64,000 nucleotides of DNA from Dama dama (taxonomy: Eukaryota > Chordata > Mammalia > Artiodactyla > Cervidae): positions 3,472,001-3,536,000 of the forward strand of contig NC_083714.1 in NCBI RefSeq assembly GCF_033118175.1, written 5' to 3'. The notes under the pieces are model-generated. The model saw nothing but the letters and a program-made list of their open reading frames with translations. It was not told the DNA's origin and ran no database searches. The translations under genes and the position numbers were made by a program. Shown here in pieces: positions 1 to 13,101 of the stretch; positions within the stretch are counted from its first letter, which is position 1; each line of letters starts with the position of its first letter.

Positions 1-3000
1 AAAAATATGAGGAGCTTCAAAAGGTGTGAAAAATATGAAGATCTTCAAAAGGTGTCAAAAATGAGATGAATATGAAACGGTCTGAAAAATAGGAGGAGCA
101 TGAAGTGGTGTTGATAAACATGAAGAGTCTGAAAAGGTGTGAAATATATCAGGAGCTTGAAAAGGTGTCAAAAATATGAGGAGCATGAAACGGTCTGAAA
201 AATAGGAGGTGCATGAAGTGGTGTTCAAAAACATGAAGAGCCTGAAAAGGTTTGAAAAATATGAAGAGCTTCAAACGGTCTGAAATACATGAGGAGCATG
301 AAACAGTCTGAAAAATAGGAGGAGAATCAAACGGTGTTCAAAAATAAGAAGAGCCTGAAAAGCTGTTGAAAATATGAAGACCTTCAAAAGGTGTCAAAAT
401 TAGGAGGAGCATGAATCGGTCTGAAAAATAGGAGTAGCATGAAGCGGTGTTCAAAAACATGAAGATCCTGAAAAGGTGTGAAAAATATAGAGCTTCAAAA
501 GGTGTCAAAGATATGAGGAGCAAGAAACGGTCTGAAAAATAGGAGGAGCATGAAACGGTGTTCGAAAACATGAACAGCCTGAAAAGTTGTGAAAAATATG
601 TAGAGCTTCAAAAGGTGTCAAAAATATGAGGAGCATGAAAAGTTCTGAAAAATAGGAGGAGCATGAAACGGTGTTCCAAAACATCAATAGCCTGAAAATG
701 TGTGAAAAATATGAAGAGCATCAAAAGGTGTGAAAAATATGAGGAGCATGAAACGGTCTGAAAAATAGGAGGAGGATGAAGTGGTGTTCAAAAACATGAA
801 GAGCCTGAAAAGGTGTGAAAATATGCAGAGCTTCAAAAGGTGTGAAATACATGAGAGAAATGAAACTATCTGAAAAATAGGAGGAGCATGAAGCCGTGTT
901 GAAAAACATGAAGAGCCTGAAAAGGTGTGAAAAATATGAAGAGCTTCTAAAGGTGTCAAAAATATGAGGACAATGAAACGGTCTGGAAAATAGGAGGAGC
1001 ATGAAGTGGTGTTGAATATGATGAAGAGCCTGAAAAGGTGTGAAATATATGAGGAGCTGGAAAATGTGTCAAAAATATGAGGAGCATGAAACGATCTGAA
1101 AAATAGGAGGTGCACGAAGTGTTGTTGAGAAACATGAAGAGCCTGCAAAGGTGTGAAAAATATGAATAGCTTCAAAAGGTGTTAAATATATGAGGAGCAA
1201 GAAACGGTCTCAAAAATAGGAGGAGCATGAAGCGGTGTTCAAAACCATGAAGAGCCTGAAAAGGTGTGAAAAATATGAAGAGGTTCAAAAATGTGAAAAA
1301 TATGAAGAGCTTCAAATGTGTCAAATATATGAAGAGCTTCAAACGGTGTCCAAATTATGAGGAGCATGAAACGGTCTGAAAAATAGGAGGAGCATGAATC
1401 GGGGTTGAAAAACATGAAGAGCCTGAGAACATGTGAAAAATATGAAGAGCTTCAAAAGGTGTGAAAAATATGAGGAGCTTCAAAAGGTGTCAAAAATTAG
1501 AAAAGCATGAAACGGTCTGGAAAATAGGAGGAGCATGAAGCGGTGTTGAAAAACATGAAGAGCCTGAAAACGTGTCAAAAATATGAAGAGCTTCAAAGGT
1601 GTGAAAAATATGAAGCACTTCAAAAGGTGTCAAAAATTAGAAAAGCATGAAACGGTCTGGAAAATAGGAGGAGCATGAAGTGGTGTTGAAAAACATGAAG
1701 AGACTGAAAAGGTGTGAAAAATATGAAGAGCTTCAAAAAGTGTCAAAAATATGAGGAGCAAGAAACGGTCTGAAAAATAGGAGAATCATGCAGCGGTGTT
1801 GAAAACTATAAACAGCCTGAAAAACTGTGAAAAATATGAAGAGCTTCAAAAGGTGTCAAAAATATGAGTATCATGAAACGATCTGAAAAATAGGAGGAGC
1901 ATAAAGCGGTGTTAAAAAATATGAAGAGCCTGAAAAGGTGTGAAAAATATGAACAGCCTCAAAACGTGTCAAAAATATGAGGAGCATGAAACGGTCTGAA
2001 AAATATGAGCAGTATGAAACGGTGTTCAAAAACATGAAGAGCCTGAAAAGGTGTGACAAATATGAAGAGGTTCAAAAGGTGTGAAATTCATGAGGAGTAT
2101 GAAACGGTCTGAAAAATAGGAGGAGCATGAAGCGGTGTTCAAAAACATGAAGAGCCTGAAAAGGTGTGAAAAATATGAAGAGCTTCAAAAGGTGTGACAA
2201 ATATGAGGAGCTTCAAAAGGTGTCAAAAATATAAGGAGCAAGAAACGGTAGGAAAAATAGGAGGGACATGAAGCGGTGTTCAAAATCATGAAGAGCCTGA
2301 AAAACTGAGAAATATATGAAGAGCTTCAAAAGGTGTCAAAATTATGAGGAGGATGAAACGGTCTGAAAAATACGAGAAGCATGAAACAGTGTTGAAAAAT
2401 ATGAAGAGCCTGAAAAGGTGTGCAAAATATGAAGAGCTTCAAAACCTGAAAAAAATATGAGAAGAATGAAACGGTCTGAAAAATAGGAGGAGCATCAACC
2501 GGTGTTCAAAAACATGAAGATCCTGAAAAGGTGTGAAAAATATAGAGCTTCAAAAGGTGTCAAAGATATGAGGAGCATGAAACGGTCTGAAAAATAGGAG
2601 GAGCATGAAACGGTGTTCCAAAACATGAACAGCCTGAAAAGGTGTGAAAAATATGAAGAGCTTCAAAAGGTGTCAAAAATATGAGGAGCATGAAAAGGTC
2701 TGAAAAATAGGAGGAGCATGAAACGGTGTTCCAAAACATGAATAGCCTGAAAAGGTGTGAAAAATATGAAGAGCATCAAAAGGTGTGAAAAATATGAGGA
2801 GCATGAAACGGTCTGAAAAATAGGAGGAGCATGAAGCGGTGTTCAAAAACATGAAGAGGCTGAGAACGTGTGAAAAATATGAAGAGCTGCAAAAGGTGTG
2901 AAATACATGAGGAGCATGAAACTGTCTGAAAAATAGGAGGAGGATGAGGTGGTGTTCAAAAACATGAAGAGCCTGAAAAGGTGTGAAAATATGACGAGCT

Positions 3001-3245
3001 TCAAAAGGTGTGAAATACATGAGAGAAATGAAACTATCTGAAAAATAGGAGGAGCATGAAGCCGTGTTGAAAAACATGAAGAGCCTGAAAAGGTGTGAAA
3101 AATATGAAGAGCTTCTAAAGGTGTCAAAAATATGAGGACAATGAAACGGTCTGGAAAATAGGAGGAGCATGAAGTGGTGTTGAATATGATGAAGAGCCTG
3201 AAAAGGTGTGAAATATATGAGGAGCTGGAAAATGTGTCAAAAATA
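1..3245. repeat. 3.5-kb family, left-edge segment
   Basis: This stretch is a rearranged copy of the higher-order repeat seen again at 29-48 kb. Bases 1-240 match 31,613-31,860. Bases ~240-1,390 match ~32,275-33,560, 1,400-2,640 match ~33,720-34,930, and 2,491-3,240 match 47,361-48,110 at a constant offset of 44,870. The variant ATATAGAGCTTC marks the family and occurs at 486 and 2,541. Against 32.4-34.8 kb this copy is shorter by ~253 bp, placed by eye as one 113-bp loss near 740 and one ~141-bp loss near 1,420. The opening bases hold a monomer with five subunits. No gene is present. Confidence 0.85.
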
Positions 3246-4850
3246 TGAGGAGCATGAAACGGTCTGAAAAATAGGAGGAGAATGAAGCGGTTTTGAAAAA
3301 CATGAGGAGCCTGAAAAGGTGTGAAAAATATGAAGAGCTTCAAACGGTGTCAAAAATATGAGGAGCATGAAACGGTGTTCAGAAACATGAAGAGCCTGAA
3401 AAGGTGTGAAAAATATGAAGAGCTTCAAAAGGTGTCAAAATTGAGAGGAGCATGAAACGGTCTGAAAAATAGGAGGAGCATGAAATGGTGTTGAAAACAT
3501 GAAGAGCCTGAAAAGGTTTGAAAAACATGAAGAGTCTGAAAAGGTGAAATATATGAAGAGCTTCAAAAGGTGTCAAAAATGTTAGGAGCATGAAGTGGTG
3601 TTGAAAAACATGAAGAGCCTGAAAAGGTATGAAATATATGAAGAGCTTCAAAATGTATCAAAAATATGAGGAGCATGAAACGGTCTGAAAAATTGGAGGA
3701 GCATGAAGCGGTGTTGAAAAACATGAAGAGCCTGAAAAGGTGTTAAATATATGAAGAGCTTCAAAAGGTGTCAAAAAGTTAGGAGTATTGAACGTCCTGA
3801 AAAATAGGAGGAGCATGAAGCGCTGTTGAAAAGCATGAAGAGCCTGAAAGGTTGTGAAATATATGCAGAGCTTCAAAAGGTGTCAAAAATATGAGGAGCA
3901 TGAAAAGGTCTGAAAATTTGGAGGAGCATGAAGCAGTCTTGAAAGACATGAATACCCTGACATGGTGTCAAAAATATGAAGAGCTTCAAAAGATGTCAAA
4001 AATATGAGGAGCATGAAACAGTCTGAAAAACTGGAGGACCATGAATCGGTCTTGAAAGACATTAATTCCCTGAAAAAGTGTGAAAAACATGAAGAGCTTC
4101 AAAACGTGTCAAAAATATGAGGAGCCTGAAACGGTCTGAAAAATAGTAGGATGATGAAGCTGTGTTGAAAAATATGAAGAGCCTGAAAAGGTGTGAAAAA
4201 TATGAAGAGCTTCAAAAGGTGTCAAAATATGAGGAGCATGAAACGGTCTGAAAAAAAGGAGGAGCATGAAACGGTGTGCCAAAACATGAAGAGCCTGAAA
4301 AGGTGTGAAAAATATGAAGAGCTTCAAAAAGTGTCAAAAATATGAGAAGCATGAAAAAGTCTGAAAAATAGGAGGAAACTGAAACGGTGTTGAAAAACAT
4401 GAACAGCCTGAAGAGGTGTGAAAAATATGAAGAGCTTCAAAAGGTGTCAACAAAATGAGGAGCATGACAGTCTGAAAAATAGGAGGAGCATGAAGCGGTG
4501 TTGAAAAACATGAAGAGCCTGAAAAGGTGTGAAAATTATGAAGAGCTTCAAAAGGTGTAAAAAATTTGAAGAGAATGAAACAGTCTGATAAATAGGAGCA
4601 GCATGAAGCGGTGTTGAAAAACATGAAAAGCCTGAAAAGGTGTTAAAAATATTAGGAGCATGAAACGGTCTTAAAAATAGGTGGAGCATGAAGCGGTTGT
4701 GAAAAACATGAAGAGCCTGAAAAGGTGTGAAATATAGGTAGAGCTTCAAAACGTGTAAAAAATATGAGGAGCATGAAACGGTATTCAAAAACATGAAGAC
4801 CCTGAAAAGATGTGAAAAATATGAAGAGCTACAAAAGGTGTCAAAAAGAT
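3246..4850. repeat. Diverged satellite monomers with a short 4.5-kb-family match
   Basis: Monomers here vary more than on either side. About 3,232-3,370 (GCGGTTTTGAAAAACATGAG, then CAAACGGTGTC) resembles 53,500-53,600 in the 4.5-kb family, so the left 3.5-kb segment abuts a fragment of another family. Two monomers at ~3,938 and 4,051 share the rare subunit-4 variant CTTGAAAGACAT and lie exactly 113 bp apart, a local duplication that has since diverged. Several monomers are shortened, for example near 3,500-3,570. No gene or unique sequence is seen. Confidence 0.75.
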
Positions 4851-7122
4851 GAGGAGCATGAAACGGTCTGAAAAATAGGAGGAGCATCAAATGGTGTTGA
4901 AGAACATGAAGATCCTGAAAAGTTGTGAAAAATATGAAGAGCGTCAAAAGGTGTCAAAATTATGAGGGGCATGAAACGGTCTGACAAATAGGAGGAGCAA
5001 GAAGCGGTGTTGAAAAACCTGAAGAGCCTGAAACGGTGTGAAATATATGAAGAGCTTCAAAAGGTGTCAAAAATATGAGAAGCATGAAACAGTCTGAAAA
5101 ATAGGAGGACCATGAAGTGGTGTTCAAAAACAAGAATTGCCTGAAAAGGTGTGAAAAATATGAAGAGATTCAAAAGGTGTCTAATATTTGAGGAGCATGA
5201 AACGGTCTGAAAAATAGGAGGAGCATGAAGCGGTTTTGAAAAACATGAAGAGCCTGAAAAGGTGTGAAATATATGAAGAGCTTAAAAAGGCGTGAAATGT
5301 ATAAGGAACCTGAAACGCTCTGAAAAACAGGAGGAGAATGAAGCGGTGTTGAAAAATATGAAGAGCCTGAAAAGTTGTGAAATATATGAAGAGCTTCAAA
5401 AGGTGTCAAAAATTTTAGGAGCATGAAACGGTCTGAAAAATTGGAGGAGCATGAAGCGGTGTTGAAAAATATGAAGAGCCTGAAAAGGTGTGAAATATAT
5501 GAAGAGCTTAAAAAGGCGGGAAATATATGAGGAACCTGAAACACTCTGAGAAACAGGAGGAGAATGAATCGGTTTTGAAAAATATGAAGAGCCTGAAAAG
5601 GTGTGAAATATATGACGAGCTTAAAAAGGCGTGAAATATATGAGGAACCTGAAACGCTCTGAGAAACAGTAGGAGAATGAAGCGGTGTTGAAGAATATGA
5701 AGAGCCTGAAAAGGTGTTAACAATATTAGGAGCCTGAAACGGTCTGAAAAATAGGAGGAACATGAAGCGGTGTTGAAAAACTTGAAAAGCCTGAAAACGT
5801 GTGAAAAACATGAAGAGCTTCAAAAATTGTCAAAAATATGAGGAGCATGAAACGGTCTGAAAAATAGGAGGAGCATGAAACGGTGTTGAAAAACATGAAG
5901 AGCCTGAAAAGAGTGAAATATATGAAGAGCTTCAAAAGGTCTCAAAAATATGAGGAACATGAAACGGTCTGAAAAATAGGAGGAGCATGAGGCGGGGTTG
6001 AAAAACATGAAGAGCCTGAAAAGTTGTGTAATATATTAAGAGCTTCAAAAGGTGTCAAAAATATGAGGAGCATGAAACGGTCTGAACAATAGGAGGAGCA
6101 TGAAGCAATGTTGAAAAACATGAAGAGCCTGAAAATGTGTGAAAAATATGAGGAGCATGAAACGGTCTGAACTATAGGAGGAGCATGAAGCAATGTTGAA
6201 AAACATGAAGAGCCTGAAAAGACGTGAAAAATATGAAAAGCTTCAAAAGGTGTGAAAATTATGAGGAGCATGAAACGGTCTGAAAAATAGGAGGAACATC
6301 AATTGTTGTTGAAGAACATGAAGATCCTGAAAAGTTGTGAAAAATATGAAGAGCTTAAAAAGGTGTCAAAATTATGAGGAGCATGAAACGGTCTGAAAAA
6401 TAGGAGGAGCAAGAATCGGTGTTGAAACACCTGAAGAGACTGAAACGGTGTGAAATATATGAAGAGCTTCAAAAGGTGTCAAAAATTTTAGGAGCATGAA
6501 ACGTTCTGAAAAATTGGAGGAGCATGAAGCGGTGTTGAAAAATATGAAGAGCCTGAAAAGTGTGAAATATATGAAGAGCTTAAAAAGGTGGGAAATATAT
6601 GAGGAACCTGAAACGCTCTGAGAAACAGGAGGAGAATGAATCAGTGTTGAAACATATGAAGAGACTGAAAAGGTGTGAAATATATGACAAGCTTAAAAAG
6701 GCGTTAAATATATGAGGAACCTGAAACTCTCTGAGAAACAGGAGGAAAATGAAGCGGTGTTGCAGAATATGAAGATCCTGAAAACGTGTTAACAATATTA
6801 GGAGCCTGAAACGGTCTGAAAAATAGGAGGCGCATGAAGCGGTGTTGAAAAACTTGAAAAGCCTGAAAAGGTGTGAAAAACATGAAGAGCTTCAAAAAGT
6901 GTCAAAAATATGAGGAGCATGAAACGGTCTGAAAAATAGGAGGAACATGAAACGGTGTTGAAAAACATGAAGAGCCTGAAAAGAGTGAAATATATGAAGA
7001 GCTTCAAAAGGTGCCAAAAATATGAGGAACATGAAACGTTCTGAAAAATAGGAGGAGAATGAAGCGGGGTTGAAAAACATGAAGAGCCTGAAAAGTTGTG
7101 TAATATATGAAGAGCTTCAAAA
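4850..7122. repeat. Duplicated segment, steps of 1,412 and 1,072 bp
   Basis: About 4,850-5,050 recurs at 6,262-6,455 (offset 1,412; shared AGAACATGAAGATCCTG). About 5,380-6,050 recurs at 6,453-7,122 (offset 1,073, falling to 1,072 after a one-base loss; shared CAAAAATTTTAGGAGC). The change of offset is 339 bp, exactly three monomers, missing from the second copy. The block is rich in a variant subunit with GAGCTTAAAAAGGCG and GAGGAACCTGAAACGCTCTG, near 5,275, 5,505, 5,615, 6,575 and 6,690. That variant moves a minus-strand stop codon into another frame, and the longest open frame in the window (5,170-5,823, 217 codons) lies here. I do not regard it as a gene. Confidence 0.8.
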
Positions 7123-9550
7123 GATGTGAAAAATATGAGGAGAATGATACGGGCTGAAAAAAAGGAGGAGCATGAAGCGGTGTTGAAAAACATGAACAGC
7201 CTGAAAAGGTGTGAAAACATGAAGAGCTTCAAAAGGTGTCAAAAATATGAGGAGCATGAAAAGGCCTGAAAAATAGGAGGAGCATGAAGCAGTGTTCGAA
7301 AATATGAAGAGCCTGAAAAGGTTTGGAAAATATGAGGAGCATGATACGGTCTGAAAAATAGGTGGAGCATGAAGCGGTGTTCAAAAACATGAAGAGCCTG
7401 AAAAAGTGTGAAAAACATGAAGAGCTTCAAAAAGTGTCAAAAATATGAGGTGTATGAAACGGTCTTAAAAATAGAAGGAGCATGAAACGGTGTTCAAAAA
7501 TATGTAGAGCCTGAAAAGGTGTGAAAAATATGAAGAGCTTCAACAGGTGTCAAAAATATGAGGAGCATGAAACGTTCTGAAAAACAGGAGGAGCATGATA
7601 CGGTATTGAAAACATGAAGAGCTTGAAAAGGTGTGAAAAATATGAAGAGCTTCAAAACCTGTCAAAAGTATGAGGAGCATGAAATGGTCTGAAAAGTAGG
7701 AGGAGCATGAAGCAGTGTTGAAAAACATGAAGAGCCTGAAAAGTTGTGAAATATATGAAGAGCTTCAAAAGGTGTCAAAAATATCAGGAGAGAGAAACGG
7801 TGTTCAAAAACGTGAAGAGCCTGAAAAGATGTGAAAAATATGAAGAGATTCAAAAGATGTCAAAAATAGGAGGAACCTGAAACGGTGTTGAAAAACATGA
7901 AGAGCATGAAAAGGTTTGAAAAATATGAAGAGCTTCAAAAAGTGTCAAAAATATGAGGAGCATGAAACGGTCTGAAATATAGGAGGAGCATGAAGCGGTG
8001 TTGAAAAACATGAAGAGCCTGAAAAGGTGTGAAAAATATGAAGAGCTTCAAAAGGTGTGACAAATATGAGGAGCATGAAACGGTCTGAAAAATAAGAGGA
8101 GCAAGAAGCGGTGTTGAAAAACATGAAGAGCTTCAAAAGTTGTGAAAAATATGAAAAATTTCAAAAGCTGTCAAAAATGAGATGAGTTGAAACGGTCTGA
8201 AAAATAGGCGGAGCATGAAACGGTCTGAAAAATAGGAGGAGCATGAAACGGTGTTCAAGAACATGAAGAGCCTGAAAAGCTTCGAAAAACATGAAGAGCT
8301 TCAAAAGGTGTGAAAAATATTAAGAGCTTCAAAATGTGTGGAATACATGAGGACCATGAAACGGTCTGAAAAATAGGAGGAGCGTGAAGCGGTGTTCAAA
8401 AACATGAAGAGCCTGAAAAGGTGTGAAATATATGAAGAGATTCAAAAGGTTTCAAAAATATGAGGAGCATGAAACGCTCAGAAAAGTAGGAGGATCATGA
8501 AGCGGTGTTGAAAAACATGAAAAGCCTGAAAATGTGTGAAAAATATGAAGAGCTTCAAAAGGTGTCAAAAATATGAGGAGCATGAAACGGTCTGAAAAAT
8601 AGGAGGAGCAAGAAATCGTGTTCAAAAACATGAGGAGCCTGAAAACGTGTGAAAAATATAAAGAGCTTCAAAATGTGTGAAATACATGAGGAGCATGAAA
8701 CGGTCTGAAAAATAGGAGGAGCATGAAGCGGTGTTGAAAAACATGAAGAGCCTGAAAAGGTGTAAAAAATATGAAGAACTTCAAAAGGTGTCAAAAATAT
8801 GAGGAGCATGAAACGGTCTGAAACATAGGAGGATCATGAAGCGGTGTTGAAAATCATGAATAACTTGAAAAGGTGTGAAGAATATGAAGAGCTTCAAAAG
8901 GTGTGAAAAATATGAGGAGCTTCACAAGTTGTCAAAAATATGAGGAGCATGAAACGGTCTGAAAAATAGGAGGAACATTAACTGGTGTTGAGAAACATGA
9001 AGAGCCTGAAATGGTGTGAAAAATATGAAGAGCTTCAACAGGTGTCAAAAATATGAGGACCATGAAACGTTCTGAAAAACAGGAGGAGCATGAAACGGTA
9101 TTCAAAACATGAAGAGCTTGAAAAGGTGTGAAAAATATGAAGAGCTTCAAAACCTGTCAAAAGTATGAGGAGCATGAAATGGTCTGAAAAGTAGGAGGAG
9201 CATGAAGCAGTGTTGAAAAACATGAAGAGCCTGAAAAGTTGTGAAATATATGAAGAGCTTCAAAAGGTGTCAAAAATATCAGGAGAGAGAAACGGTGTTC
9301 AAAAAGGTGAAGAGCCTGAAAAGATGTGAAAAATACGAAGAGATTCAAAAGATGTCAAAAATAGGAGGAACCTGAAACGGTGTTGAAAAACATGAAGAGC
9401 ATGAAAAGGTGTGAAAAATATGAAGAGCTTCAAAAAGTGTCAAAAATATGAGGAGCATGAAACAGTCTGAAATATAGGAGGAGCATGAAGCGGTGTTGAA
9501 AAACATGAAGAGCCTGAAAAGGTGAGAAAAATATGAAGAGCTTCAAAAAG
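7123..9550. repeat. Duplicated segment, step of 1,495 bp
   Basis: About 7,525-8,055 recurs at 9,020-9,550 with constant offset 1,495 (shared marker CAACAGGTGTCAAAAATATG at 7,541 and 9,036; shared TTCAAAACCTGTCAAAAGTA). The step equals 13 monomers plus roughly one 28-bp subunit. The copies differ at scattered bases, so this is older than the duplications farther right. Bases 7,123-7,524 and 8,056-9,019 are ordinary monomers, including ones with five subunits (for example near 8,285-8,345). No gene is seen. Confidence 0.78.
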
Positions 9551-10063
9551 TGTCAAAATATGAGGAGCATGAAATGGTCTGGAAAATAGGAGGAGCATGA
9601 AATGCTGTTCAAAAACATGAAGAGCCTGAAAAGGTGTGATATATGAAGAGATTCAAATGGTGTCAAAAATATGAGGAGCATGAAATGGTCTGGAAAATAG
9701 GAGTAGCATGAAATGGTGTTCAAAACCATGAAGAGCCTGAAAAGTTATGAAAAATATGAAGAGCTTAAAAAGGTGTCAAAAATATGAGGAGCATGAAACG
9801 GTCTGAAAAATAGGAGGAGCATGAAGTGGTTTAGAAAAACATGAAGTGCCTAAACAGGTGTGAAAAATATGTGGAGCTTCAAAAGGTGTCAAAAATATGA
9901 GGAGCATGAAACGGTCTGAAACATAGGAGGATCATGAAGCGGTGTTGAAAATCAAGAATAACTTGAAAAGGTGTGAAAAATATGAAGAGCTTCAAAAGGT
10001 GTGAAAAATTTGAGGAGCTTCACAAGTTGTCAAAAATATGAGGAGCATGAAACGGTCTGAAAT
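8780..10063. repeat. Duplicated short segment, step of 1,098 bp
   Basis: About 8,780-8,960 recurs at 9,878-10,058. The shared unusual string is GGATCATGAAGCGGTG followed by AATAACTTGAAAAGG and then a five-subunit monomer ending GAGCTTCACAAGTTGTC. The offset is 1,098 bp. The second copy partly overlaps the outcome of the 1,495-bp duplication, so at least two exchanges built this region. The rest, 9,551-10,410, is plain satellite monomers with no gene. Confidence 0.7.
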
Positions 10064-10410
10064 ATAGGAGAAGCATGAAGCGGTGTTGAAAAACATGAAG
10101 AGCCTGAAAAGGTGTGAAAAATATGAAGAGCTTCAAAAGGTGTGAGAAATATGAGGAGCATGAAACGGTCTGAAACATAGGAGGAGCATGAAGCTTTGTT
10201 GAAAAACATGAAGAGCCTGAAAATGTAGGAAATATATGAGGAGCTTCAAAAGGTGTCAAAAATATGAGGAGCATGAAACGGTCTGAAAAATAGGAGGAGA
10301 ATGAAATGGTGTTCAAAAACATGAAGAGCCTGAAAATGTAGGAAATATATGAAGAGCTTCAAAAGGTGTGAGAAATATGAGGAGCATGAAACGGTCTGAA
10401 AAATAGGGGG

Positions 10411-11757
10411 AGCATGAAGCGTTGTTGAAAAACATGAAGAGTCTGAAAAGTTGTGAAAAATATGAAGAGCTTCAAAAGGTGTCAAAAATGTGAGGAGCAT
10501 GAAACGGTCTGAAAATTAGGAGGAGCATGAAACCGTGGCAAAAACATGAAGAGCCTGGAAAGGTGTGAAAAATGAAGAGCTTCAAAAGGTGTGAAATACA
10601 TGAGGAGCATGAAACGGTCTGAAAAATAGGGGGAGCATGAAGCGGTGTTTAAAAACATGAAGAGCCTGAAAATGTGTGTAAAATATGAAGAGCTTCAAAA
10701 GGTGTCAAAATAGATTAGCATGAAACGGTCTGAAAAATAGGAGGAGCATGAAGTGGTGTTGAAAAACATGAAGAGCCTGAAAAAGTGTAAAATATATGAA
10801 GATCTTCAAAAGGTGTTAAAAATAGGAGGAGCATGAAGCGGTGTTCAAAAACATGAAGAGCCTGAAAATGTGTGTAAACTATGAAGAGCTTCAAAACGTG
10901 TCAAAAATATGAGGAGCATGAAACGGTCTGAAATATAGGTGGATCAAGAAGCGGTGTTGAAAAACATGAAGAGCGTGAAAACGTGTGAAAAATATGAAGA
11001 GGTTCAAAAGGTGTGAAAAATATGAAGAGCTTAAAATGGTGTCAAAAATGAGATGAGCATGAAACGGTCTGAAAAATAGGAGCAGCATGAAACGGTGTTC
11101 AAAAACATGAAAGCCTGAAAAGGTGAGAAAAATATGAAGAGCTTCAAAGGATGTTAAATACATGAGGAGCATGAAACGGTCTGAAAATTAGGAGGAGCAT
11201 GAAGCGGTGTTCAAAAACATGTAAAGCCTGAAAACGTGTGAAAAATATGAAAAGGTTCAAAATGTGTCAAAAATATGAGGAGCATGAAACGGTCTGAAAA
11301 ATAGGAGGACGATGAAACGGTCTTCAAAACATAAAGAACCTGAAAAGGTGTGAAAAATATGAAGAGCTTTTAAAGGTGTCAAAAATATGAGGAGCATGAA
11401 GCGGTCTGAAAAATAGGAGGAGCATGAAACCGTGTCAAAAACATGAAGAGCCTGAAAAGGTGTGAAATATATGAAGAGATTCAAAAGGTGTCAAAAATAT
11501 GAGGAGCATGTAATGGTTTGGAACATAGGACGAGCATGAAGTGGTGTTGAAAAACATGAAGAGCCTGAAAACATGTGAAAAATATGAAGAGCTTCAAAAG
11601 GTGTCCACAATATGAGGAGCATGAAACTGTCTGAGAAATAGGAGGAGCATGAAGTGGTGCTTAAAAACATGAAGAGCCTAAAAGCTGTGAAAAATAAGAA
11701 AAGCTTCAAAAGATGTCACAAATATGAGGAGCATGAAACGTTCTGAAAAATTGGAGG
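10411..11757. repeat. 1,347-bp repeat, copy A
   Basis: First of three tandem copies, phased by GCGTTGTTGAAAAACATGAAG (marker GTTGTTGAAA at 10,421, 11,768 and 12,552). Distinctive inner marks are GAAACCGTGGCAAAAACATG at 10,529, a shortened subunit 1 (GTGTGAAAAATGAAGAGC), AGGGGGAGCATGAAGC and GTCAAAATAGATTAGCATG. Copy A is the full-length form at about 12 monomers. No gene is present. Confidence 0.83.
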
Positions 11758-12541
11758 ATCATGAAGCGTTGTTGAAAAACATGAAGAGTCTGAAAAGTTG
11801 TGAAAAATATGAAGAGCTTCAAAAGGTGTCAAAAAAGTGAGGAGCATGAAACGGTCTGAAAATTAGGAGGAGCATGAAACCGTGGCAAAAACATGAAGAG
11901 CCTGGAAAGGTGTGAAAAATGAAGAGCTTCAAAAGGTGTGAAATACATGAGGAGCATGAAACGGTCTGAAAAATAGGGGGAGCATGAAGCAGTGTTTAAA
12001 AACATGAAGAGCCTGAAAATGTGTGTAAAATATGAAGAGCTTCAAAAGGTGTCAAAATAGATTAGCATGAAACGGTCTGAAAAATAGGAGGAGCATGAAG
12101 TGGTGTTGAAAAACATGAAGAGCCTGAAAAAGTGTAAAATATATGAAGATCTTCAAAAGGTGTTAAAAATAGGAGGAGCATGAAGCGGTCTGAAAAATAG
12201 GAGGAGCATGAAACCGTGTCAAAAACATGAAGAGCCTGAAAAGGTGTGAAATATATGAAGAGATTCAAAAGGTGTCAAAAATATGAGGAGCATGTAATGG
12301 TTTGGAACATAGGACGAGCATGAAGTGGTGTTGAAAAACATGAAGAGCCTGAAAACATGTGAAAAATATGAAGAGCTTCAAAAGGTGTCCACAATATGAG
12401 GAGCATGAAACTGTCTGAGAAATAGGAGGAGCATGAAGTGGTGCTTAAAAACATGAAGAGCCTAAAAGCTGTGAAAAATAAGAAAAGCTTCAAAAGATGT
12501 CACAAATATGAGGAGCATGAAACGTTCTGAAAAATTGGAGG
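11758..12541. repeat. 1,347-bp repeat, copy B with ~563-bp internal deletion
   Basis: Copy B follows copy A at offset 1,347 up to about 12,178, then jumps to offset 784, so about 563 bp are missing relative to 10,84x-11,40x. The junction lies inside the shared string GGAGCATGAAGCGGT, which in copy A occurs both before GTT and before CTG. This is what a crossover between two neighbouring monomers would leave. The loss is close to five monomers. Confidence 0.83.
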
Positions 12542-13101
12542 ATCATGAAGCGTTGTTGAAAAACATGAAGAGTCTGAAAAGTTGTGAAAAATATGAAGAG
12601 CTTCAAAAGGTGTCAAAAAAGTGAGGAGCATGAAACGGTCTGAAAATTAGGAGGAGCATGAAACCGTGGCAAAAACATGAAGAGCCTGGAAAGGTGTGAA
12701 AAATGAAGAGCTTCAAAAGGTGTGAAATACATGAGGAGCATGAAACGGTCTGAAAAATAGGGGGAGCATGAAGCAGTGTTTAAAAACATGAAGAGCCTGA
12801 AAATGTGTGTAAAATATGAAGAGCTTCAAAAGGTGTCAAAATAGATTAGCATGAAACGGTCTGAAAAATAGGAGGAGCATGAAGTGGTGTTGAAAAACAT
12901 GAAGAGCCTGAAAAAGTGTAAAATATATGAAGATCTTCAAAAGGTGTTAAAAATAGGAGGAGCATGAAGCGGTGTTCAAAAACATGAAGAGCCTGAAAAT
13001 GTGTGTAAACTATGAAGAGCTTCAAAACGTGTCAAAAATATGAGGAGCATGAAACGGTCTGAAATATAGGTGGATCAAGAAGCGGTGTTGAAAAACATGA
13101 A
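12542..13101. repeat. 1,347-bp repeat, start of copy C
   Basis: Copy C matches copy A at offset 2,131 (1,347 + 784) from 12,542 to about 13,580. It therefore runs past this interval and into the next duplicated block. It keeps the part that copy B lost. The only clear differences from A that I saw are single bases, for example GTAAAGCC in A (near 11,221) against GAAAAGCC in C. No gene is present. Confidence 0.8.

Noticed and set aside
5170..5823. 217-codon open frame on the minus strand, the longest in the window
   Set aside because: It is read through satellite monomers in a low-complexity Phe/Ser/Leu/His-rich frame, has no recognisable domain, and its length follows from stop codons shifted by the CTTAAAAAG variant. 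Overlapping frames give similar peptides.
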